From Bacillota bacterium (lineage in GTDB: Bacteria > Bacillota > Dethiobacteria > DTU022 > UBA8154), in contig DLUO01000083.1 in NCBI GenBank assembly GCA_003444595.1, positions 1-19,646 of the forward strand: a stretch of 19,646 nt of DNA, given 5' to 3'. The notes below the pieces were generated by a model. It saw only the letters and a program-made list of their open reading frames with translations, searched no databases and had not been told where the DNA came from. A program made the position numbers and the translations under genes. This document shows, one piece after another, positions 15,177 to 19,646 of this stretch (the first letter of the stretch is position 1; every line of letters starts with the position of its first letter).

Positions 15177-16274
15177 TTACCAGTATTCCTTAGCCAACCG
15201 CATCATCTCTTCGAATGTATCTCTGGCCGGCAAGCCTTTGGCCTCAGTTTCTTCTATCCATTCTTGGTTTATATCATTAACATATTCACCCCACGAAGCC
15301 ATTTCTTCGGGAGTTAATTCTATGAATTTATTTCCTTTTTCTCTTAACTTTTGCAACGCGGCTTCGGTCTCTTGCTGCAACAGTTCAACACTTTCTTCCG
15401 ATACCGTATCAAAACACTCCACCAGTATCTCCTGGAGATCGGGAGGCAGGTTATTCCAAGTTTCCAGATTTACGAGATATCCGACGCCGGAGTTTGTAAG
15501 CCCTCCATCCCCAAATACGGTGTGACAATTTACTAATTCAATTAGGTTCATGGCATCAAGCGTTAACCATTGCAGGAACTGACCTTCAAAAAGGCCTCTT
15601 TCAAAACCCATGTACCAATCGTTCACTGGAACTTCTATGGCAGCGCCACCCATCTTATTAATCATTTTTGAGACATCGCCATAAGCCTGTATTTTCATGC
15701 CCTTTATATCCTCAGGTGTCCTGACCTCTTTTTTGGTGGTATGCAAATCTTGACCTGGCATGGCGAAAATACTTAGCCACCTCACCCCTGTCTTCTCCAT
15801 CTCTTCCTGAAGCTCCGGCACATTATTCAATAGATCCTTATATACTTGGCTCATAACGCGGTGATCGGGAAACTCTTCGGAAAAAAGCCGATGCCATATT
15901 AAGTTTAAATCATGGATGCCGGTGCTAAAAGTCGAAACAAACCATGCTATATCGGCTACACCGGTCGAGATACCTGAAAAAGTATCTTCATATTTTACTA
16001 GCGATTCGGAAAAATAAGGTGTTATCTTTACTCTACCGTTTGTCCGCTCTTCAACCATTTTTATCGCTTTTACACTTTGTTGGGCTAGAGTGAGTTGCTC
16101 GGGCCCCCAGTCGGTAAAGGTAAGATGATATACCTCTGATTCTGTATCCTTAGGTGATCCGATTCCTTCAGGAGCCGTCGTGGAGTCACCACAACCCGCC
16201 AAAAGAAAGGAAAATACTAAAACGCTTAACAACAAAATCAACACAAACTTTTTCATTCCTTTTGTTCCCCCCAT
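15177..16274 (-). CDS. TRAP transporter substrate-binding lipoprotein (DctP family)
   Basis: 365 residues from ATG 16274. ATG 16256 (residue 7) would give an even more typical signal peptide, and the G-rich stretch before it could serve as binding site. The lipobox LLAGC ends at Cys28. The mature part has DctP-family landmarks: the HLTFTDWGPEQL strand, the VEERTNGRVKITPYFSESL stretch, the RTPEDIKGMKIQAYGD hinge region and the GFERGLFEGQF segment. The position in the KGxKIR motif that carries the carboxylate-binding arginine in most TRAP binding proteins is Gln196. No DctQ or DctM membrane subunits lie nearby, so it is an orphan that must use a remote permease or act as a sensor. Its promoter region repeats that of the cupin genes. 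Confidence 0.88.
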   Translation of the reverse strand: MGGTKGMKKFVLILLLSVLVFSFLLAGCGDSTTAPEGIGSPKDTESEVYHLTFTDWGPEQLTLAQQSVKAIKMVEERTNGRVKITPYFSESLVKYEDTFSGISTGVADIAWFVSTFSTGIHDLNLIWHRLFSEEFPDHRVMSQVYKDLLNNVPELQEEMEKTGVRWLSIFAMPGQDLHTTKKEVRTPEDIKGMKIQAYGDVSKMINKMGGAAIEVPVNDWYMGFERGLFEGQFLQWLTLDAMNLIELVNCHTVFGDGGLTNSGVGYLVNLETWNNLPPDLQEILVECFDTVSEESVELLQQETEAALQKLREKGNKFIELTPEEMASWGEYVNDINQEWIEETEAKGLPARDTFEEMMRLAKEYW

Positions 16275-16311
16275 TTTAATATTACTTCCTACAAAAGTGT
16301 TCAGTTCTAGA

Positions 16312-16327
16312 TTGAACCTTCGTTCAA
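16312..16327 (-). repeat. Inverted repeat in the TRAP lipoprotein leader
   Basis: TTGAAC-cttc-GTTCAA, a perfect 6-base-pair hairpin with a 4-base loop, in the predicted 5' untranslated region. Nearby GTTC and GAAC copies allow alternative pairings. Confidence 0.4.
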
Positions 16328-16426
16328 GACCACTCCTCTCTAAAAGATCTTAGATAACCAAAAAAATAATATAAGGCTTATGTATCAGTCGTAACACAAT
16401 TGAATTTCTTTTGAAGGTTCTAACAA

Positions 16427-16478
16427 TATTAATTATATTTATAAAGTTAAATTTTGTTTGTCATTTATCTGACAATTT
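16427..16478 (-). promoter_or_regulatory. Promoter with CRP/FNR-like box upstream of the TRAP lipoprotein gene
   Basis: Read on the minus strand, the perfect palindrome TTGTCAGATAAATGACAA (16475-16458) is followed by 20 bases and a TATAAT (16437-16432). If TATAAT is the -10, the palindrome centre lies at -41.5, the class II activator position. The predicted transcript begins near 16425, leaving a leader of about 150 bases. Some 43 of 52 positions match the block before the cupin genes at 17953-18003. Confidence 0.6.
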
Positions 16479-16555
16479 CATGGTATTTGTTTTTACTAAC
16501 CCAAAACATGATGAACGGGCAACATAGCCTTTACACCCTAACATGGGATGAACAT

Positions 16556-16592
16556 AAAACAGCAGGGAAATATTTAGATCCCTGCTGTTTTT
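16556..16592 (-). terminator. Terminator of the cupin gene pair
   Basis: A perfect 13-base-pair stem, AAAACAGCAGGGA (16556-16568) with TCCCTGCTGTTTT (16579-16591). Because the arms begin and end in A and T runs it can act in both directions. The only gene reading into it is the cupin gene on the minus strand. Confidence 0.85.
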
Positions 16593-16631
16593 AAATAAAA
16601 CTAACAGATAATAATTATTTTCCTCTCAGCT

Positions 16632-17108
16632 TTATGATTTCATCCAAAGGATATTTCTCATGGGTCTCGTGGGGGGGTGTGTACTCATATCGCCTACCGA
16701 CCTTGTATATACCGGTGCGATAACAATATCCAGCAATATGACGGGTTTGTTTACTTTTTTGAACACGAGAGGACAGTGAAGCAGACCTTTGGGAATATAA
16801 AGAATTGAAGTGGTATCGATTTTATGCACTTCAGCTTCTTCACCCAGTGTTATCTCAATTTCAGCGTCAAACTCGAAAAAATTTTTAGGATTACTACCGA
16901 TAAAGCATAAATACTGGTCAAAATTATGAGCATGGGGCTTGGGGTTCATTGTTGTAGGTTCGTTAACACACATCATTGTGATACCCGCCGGGAAGCCCGG
17001 AAAATCAGCGCCGACACAGTTACCTTCTCCACATGCATGTAATATGGGAAATGTGCCTTTATGCAGTGGTTCCCTCAAAATATACTTACCATATTTTGTT
17101 TCAACCAT
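16632..17108 (-). CDS. Cupin-like protein 1, probable 3' frameshift
   Basis: 158 residues as read. The cupin fold is inferred from motif 1 PHAHNFDQ (58-65, metal-ligand candidates His59 and His61) and motif 2 YIPKGLLHCPL with His111. A CGEGNC motif (Cys26, Cys31) is shared with the paralogue downstream in coordinate. The two proteins agree at roughly half of all positions. The last 23 residues do not match the paralogue. One frame over, bases 16701-16615 encode a tail with VGRRYEYTPPHETHEKYPLD, which does match. A one-base deletion near 16701 is therefore likely, and the original stop would be 16615-16617. AGGAGG lies 13 bases before the ATG, rather far. Substrate and function are unknown; there is no signal peptide. 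Confidence 0.72.
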   Translation of the reverse strand: MVETKYGKYILREPLHKGTFPILHACGEGNCVGADFPGFPAGITMMCVNEPTTMNPKPHAHNFDQYLCFIGSNPKNFFEFDAEIEITLGEEAEVHKIDTTSILYIPKGLLHCPLVFKKVNKPVILLDIVIAPVYTRSVGDMSTHPPTRPMRNILWMKS

Positions 17109-17152
17109 ATATTTAATAAAACCTCCTTAGTTTATTGATTTATGCTGCTTGA

Positions 17153-17179
17153 CACTATCTGCCGTAACCGCAGATAGTG
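17153..17179. repeat. Inverted repeat between the two cupin genes
   Basis: CACTATCTGC (17153-17162) pairs perfectly with GCAGATAGTG (17170-17179) with a 7-base loop. No T tract follows on either strand, so it is more likely an mRNA processing or stability element in the intercistronic region than a terminator. Confidence 0.5.
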
Positions 17180-17352
17180 CCTTAAATCGGCTATTTCTGT
17201 TTTTTGTATTCAGGAGATAATAAAACATGGCTAAAAAAAATAGGCTTATCAGTTCTTAGGAACTTTAATTTCCTCATTATTGGTTTCTGTAAGGTTTTGT
17301 TAAAATATATTTCCCATAGTATTTCTCATTTTTTACTCTTATGCTTTAATTC

Positions 17353-17841
17353 TCAGCTTTTTATTTCTTCCAGGGAAAATTTCGGCAGTTTCCTGTGAGG
17401 AGGTTCCTCGGAAAACCCGCCAACCCTTTCATACTGGGGAGCGAAACAAATATGCATGAATAAAACAGGTTTATTCACCTTTTTAAATTCCAGGGGTGTG
17501 TGCATCAACCCCTTGGGAATATATACTATTGAGGTGGTATCGATCAAATGTTTTTCAGATTCCTCACCTAGTGATAATTCAATTTCTGCATCAAACTCGA
17601 AAAAATTAAGCGGGTTACCTCCAAAAAAACATAGAAACTGATCATAATTATGTGCATGCGGTTCCGAGGTCATGATAAAAGGTTCTGAAATGTAAGTACC
17701 TGTTATATCTGCCGGGAAATCCTGGAATATAGCCCCGGCACAATCGTCTTCCCCGCAAACGTGAATAACTTGCATACCCGTTCTTTCACTTTTATACAAA
17801 GGTTCTTTAATTATATACTTCTCGTATTTCGTTTCGGCCAT
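17353..17841 (-). CDS. Cupin-like protein 2
   Basis: 162 residues, soluble. The same layout as cupin-like protein 1: CGEDDC (Cys29, Cys34), motif 1 PHAHNYDQ (His62, His64), the FFEFDAEIEL strand and motif 2 YIPKGLMHTPLEFKKVN with His114. The C-terminus RKLPKFSLEEIKS is intact and reveals the frameshift in its paralogue. Both cupin metal-ligand histidine clusters are present, so a metal-binding single-domain cupin is likely; the reaction or ligand is not known. GGGAGA lies 9 bases before the ATG. It is the first gene after the CRP/FNR-like promoter at 17953 and probably forms an operon with cupin-like protein 1, 244 bases downstream. Confidence 0.8.
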   Translation of the reverse strand: MAETKYEKYIIKEPLYKSERTGMQVIHVCGEDDCAGAIFQDFPADITGTYISEPFIMTSEPHAHNYDQFLCFFGGNPLNFFEFDAEIELSLGEESEKHLIDTTSIVYIPKGLMHTPLEFKKVNKPVLFMHICFAPQYERVGGFSEEPPHRKLPKFSLEEIKS

Positions 17842-17952
17842 TTTAAATATTCTCCCATCTCTGTGCTTGTATTTATAAATTGCAGCAAATTCTTTAACTT
17901 ATATTAAGATACAATTACACAAATTTTAAGAGTTCAAATAGTATTAATAGTC

Positions 17953-18003
17953 TATTAATTATATCCTAAAACCAAATTATGTCTGTCATTTACCTGACAA
18001 TTT
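17953..18003 (-). promoter_or_regulatory. Promoter with CRP/FNR-like box upstream of the cupin genes
   Basis: On the minus strand TTGTCAGGTAAATGACAG (18000-17983) contains TGTCA-N6-TGACA. After 19 bases comes TATAAT (17963-17958), which places the box centre at about -40.5. The downstream TAATTAATA is also shared with the block at 16427-16478. The transcript should begin near 17951, about 110 bases before the start codon. Confidence 0.6.
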
Positions 18004-18032
18004 TATAATCTTGGAGAAAAAAATTATAATGG

Positions 18033-18235
18033 CGATATAAAAGCTATACATTAAAAGTGCTCCCAAGCACTGATTCTGTCTTAAAAGTTTTAAGAAGTAT
18101 ATATAGCAGCCATCAAGGGGAGTCTCCAGGCAGCGAGAAAGAGATGAAGAAGTCTTGAGCAACCGGGAGAAGGAGGTTCTTAAATTTGTCGGTCTTGGCT
18201 ATACCAATAAACAGATTGCCGAGCAATTGAATTAG
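18033..18235 (+). pseudogene. Relic of a LuxR/MalT-type transcriptional regulator (C-terminal part)
   Basis: Two adjacent frames together read like the end of a MalT-type LuxR regulator. Frame 1 (from 18033 to TGA 18153-ish, with a GTG at 18057) gives the linker VLKVLRSIYSSHQGESP. Frame 2 (from about 18150) gives the start of the GerE-type helix-turn-helix, LSNREKEVLKFVGLGYTNKQ followed by IAEQLN, and stops at TAG 18233-18235. The second half of the DNA-binding domain, normally ISEKTVKNH and onward, is missing, as is everything upstream of the linker. So the gene is frameshifted and truncated at both ends. It lies divergent to the cupin operon and may have been its regulator or a neighbour's. 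Confidence 0.7.
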
Positions 18236-18239
18236 ACTT

Positions 18240-19211
18240 TTAGTTATTTACTTCTTTATTTATACTGTTAAAACAATAGGCGGCGTTTTTTTTGTCCCCT
18301 AAAAGATCGTACAATACCCCCATTTCAAATAATATTTTTGGCTCCAATGGATTTAAGGACAGCGCTTTTTTAAAGTTTTGCAGTGCTTTTATAAACTCAC
18401 CTGTAAGGGTGTAGGCTCTGCCAAGGCAATAGCAAACCTCCCAGTCACAAGGTATGGCTGCCTTAACTTTTTCAAAAGCTTCAATGGACTCTCTGTACCT
18501 TCGCAGATTGAAATAGATTGCGCCCATGTTAAAATACCCTATATAGAAAGAAGGATCCGCCTCCACAGATAAAGCAAATTCAGACAAAGCTTCCTCGTAT
18601 TGTTTTTCACCGGCATAAATGTTACCGATAGCATTATGAACGAAGGCATTAAGGTGGGGATCACGGCTTAATGCCTTTACCAGTCTAAGTTCGCTCAAAG
18701 CCTGGTTTTTTAAACCTTGTTGGCTGTAGGCCAGCCCCAAACAAAAATGACCAAAGATAAAATTAGGTTCCAGCTTTATTACTTTTTCAAACTCCTTGAT
18801 TGCCTCTTCCAGCATCGCAAGATCCCAGAATCCCAGGCCTTTGCGGAAAGAGTCAATTCCCTGTTCGCTTTCCAGTTTTAAGAGAGACTTTTTCATGGAA
18901 GTATCGCTTTTTTCTGAGTAAAAACTTTCCCATAAACCGGGGATTTCCTCTCTTCTTTCATTCCTAAACTCTATATCCTGGAGAAAACCCTCCGGGAGGA
19001 CATCGGGCAGGTCGAAATTATATTTTTTTTGCAACTCATTAACCTTTTCTTCAAAGTACAGCCAATACTTAACGCATTGATCCATGATGTTGCGTAAGTT
19101 CAACAGGCTGTTAATAAGGTTTTCTTTTTCCTGTTCGCCAGGATTATTCTTTAGGTTTTCTTCAATTTCCTGTATTAAATCAAGGATTATTTCAAAGCCC
19201 TGGAAATACAT
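18240..19211 (-). CDS. Tetratricopeptide-repeat protein
   Basis: 323 residues, no signal peptide. The N-terminal 60 residues are helical and charged, possibly a coiled coil. From about residue 120 there are six TPR units of about 34 residues, for example AMLEEAIKEFEKVIKLEPNF, NAFVHNAIGNIYAGEKQYEE and EVCYCLGRAYTLTGEFIKAL, running almost to the C-terminus. TPR arrays bind partner proteins; no enzymatic domain is present and the partner is unknown. AAGGAGG lies 8 bases before the ATG, a strong binding site. It is a single-gene unit whose stop lies 4 bases from the LuxR relic on the other strand. Confidence 0.85.
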   Translation of the reverse strand: MYFQGFEIILDLIQEIEENLKNNPGEQEKENLINSLLNLRNIMDQCVKYWLYFEEKVNELQKKYNFDLPDVLPEGFLQDIEFRNERREEIPGLWESFYSEKSDTSMKKSLLKLESEQGIDSFRKGLGFWDLAMLEEAIKEFEKVIKLEPNFIFGHFCLGLAYSQQGLKNQALSELRLVKALSRDPHLNAFVHNAIGNIYAGEKQYEEALSEFALSVEADPSFYIGYFNMGAIYFNLRRYRESIEAFEKVKAAIPCDWEVCYCLGRAYTLTGEFIKALQNFKKALSLNPLEPKILFEMGVLYDLLGDKKNAAYCFNSINKEVNN

Positions 19212-19340
19212 GACTTGACCTCCTTAACGTAAATATTTTATAATAAAGCCACTGGTTTTTTCGGTTTCTTTTTTTGTTGTACTCTTTGTCGATCTTATTT
19301 ATGCATTCTCTTATAACGGTAAATTTTTCAGCCATAAGAG

Positions 19341-19369
19341 TTGACGCTTAAATAAAAATAGGTTATACT
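19341..19369 (+). promoter_or_regulatory. Sigma-A promoter of the tRNA cluster
   Basis: TTGACG (19341-19346), 17 bases, TATACT (19364-19369). The first tRNA begins 32 bases after the -10. Confidence 0.82.
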
Positions 19370-19400
19370 AATAAATGCATTGCTTAAAAAAAAAGTGCAT

Positions 19401-19477
19401 GCCGGCGTAGCTCAACAGGCTAGAGCGGCTGATTTGTAATCAGCAGGTTGCGGGTTCGAGTCCCACCGTCGGCTCCA
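19401..19477 (+). tRNA. tRNA-Thr(TGT)
   Basis: Acceptor GCCGGCG pairs with CGTCGGC (one G-U). D stem is GCTC/GAGC, anticodon stem GCTGA/TCAGC, and the loop TTTGTAA gives anticodon TGT. CCA is encoded at 19475-19477. The T stem, GCGGG with CCCAC, contains one C-A mismatch at the second pair. Confidence 0.95.
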
Positions 19478-19486
19478 TTAACGCAT

Positions 19487-19573
19487 GGAGAGGTACCCAA
19501 GTCCGGCCAAAGGGGGCAGACTGTAAATCTGCTGGCGTTGCCTTCACTGGTTCAAATCCAGTCCTCTCCACCA
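19487..19573 (+). tRNA. tRNA-Tyr(GTA)
   Basis: An 87-base class II tRNA. Acceptor GGAGAGG pairs with CCTCTCC. The anticodon loop CTGTAAA in stem GCAGA/TCTGC gives GTA. A long variable arm follows (around TGGCGTTGCC), then T arm ACTGG/CCAGT and encoded CCA. It lies 9 bases after tRNA-Thr in one transcript. Confidence 0.95.
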
Positions 19574-19606
19574 TTAAATTTAAAGGGAGCTTTGCTCCCA
19601 TAACAT

Positions 19607-19646
19607 GGGCCATTAGCTCAGTCGGCAGAGCACCTGACTTTTAATC
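19607..19646 (+). tRNA. tRNA-Lys(TTT), 5' part cut by the window end
   Basis: The first 40 bases are present: acceptor GGGCCAT, D stem GCTC/GAGC, anticodon stem CCTGA and loop CTTTTAA giving anticodon TTT. The 3' half lies outside. A GGGAGC/GCTCCC hairpin without T tract (19585-19599) stands between tRNA-Tyr and this gene and may guide processing. Confidence 0.93.

Noticed and set aside
17245..17275. AGTTC-ttag-GAACT hairpin near a run of T on the minus strand as a terminator between the cupin genes
   Set aside because: The stem has only 5 base pairs and the T run lies about 10 bases away. It is too weak to claim that the two cupin genes are separate transcripts.
17204..17398. Plus-strand frame of 64 codons between the cupin genes
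   Set aside because: It runs antisense into the end of cupin-like protein 2, has low-complexity hydrophobic content and no family resemblance.
16459..18003. Transposon terminal repeats or a duplicated insertion element, because of the two similar 52-base blocks
   Set aside because: Both copies have the same orientation, no transposase or target duplication is visible, and each lies properly placed before a gene with a shared TATAAT. A promoter duplication explains them better.
1..19646. CRISPR array, prophage, integrase or insertion sequence
   Set aside because: No regularly spaced direct repeats, no Cas, integrase or transposase motifs were seen in either strand.

Overview
The window looks like chromosomal DNA of a low-to-moderate GC, endospore-forming, probably anaerobic clostridium. 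The best fit is the Peptococcaceae/Syntrophomonadaceae/Thermoanaerobacterales side of the Firmicutes. The evidence is a block of sporulation genes (SpoIIP-type amidase, YIEGIA, SpoIVA), AGGAGG-type ribosome binding sites, frequent TTG and GTG starts, and Firmicutes-style U-tract terminators. The genus cannot be named from the sequence alone.

Bases 1-9246 are a same-strand gene train: the end of a DUF1614-like membrane protein, a SpoIIP-like amidase, YIEGIA and its 62-residue partner, a DUF3189 protein, a PDZ/radical-SAM-like DUF512 protein, the ribosome-assembly GTPase Der, the phospholipid genes plsY and gpsA, and spoIVA. A strong sigma-A promoter precedes the DUF512-der-plsY-gpsA group. A strong terminator closes gpsA, and a sigma-E-like promoter precedes spoIVA, as expected for a mother-cell coat gene.

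Bases 9247-12690 hold shorter transcription units: a divergent MreB-like actin homologue with its own promoter and terminator, a PrcB-type lipoprotein, a DUF2062 membrane protein preceded by a structured leader, a convergent 119-residue membrane protein, and tRNA-Pro(GGG) with its own promoter and two-tier terminator.

Bases 12751-15142 hold polyamine and nucleotide genes. speD and speE form an operon behind a sigma-A promoter. speE resembles the ACL5/thermophile type of aminopropyltransferase more than classical spermidine synthase. ndk follows.

Bases 15177-18240 are the most unusual part. On the minus strand lie two paralogous cupin-like proteins and an orphan TRAP-type substrate-binding lipoprotein. 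The upstream cupin gene and the binding-protein gene each sit behind an almost identical block of about 52 bases: a TGTCA-N6-TGACA palindrome centred about 41 bases upstream of the predicted start of a TATAAT promoter. That is the class II activator geometry of CRP/FNR-family regulators and suggests one small regulon. Beside it is a frameshifted, truncated relic of a LuxR/MalT-type regulator. The downstream cupin gene itself appears to carry a one-base deletion near its 3' end.

Bases 18240-19646 contain a TPR protein (minus strand) and the beginning of a tRNA cluster, Thr(TGT)-Tyr(GTA)-Lys(TTT, cut by the window end), behind a near-consensus promoter.
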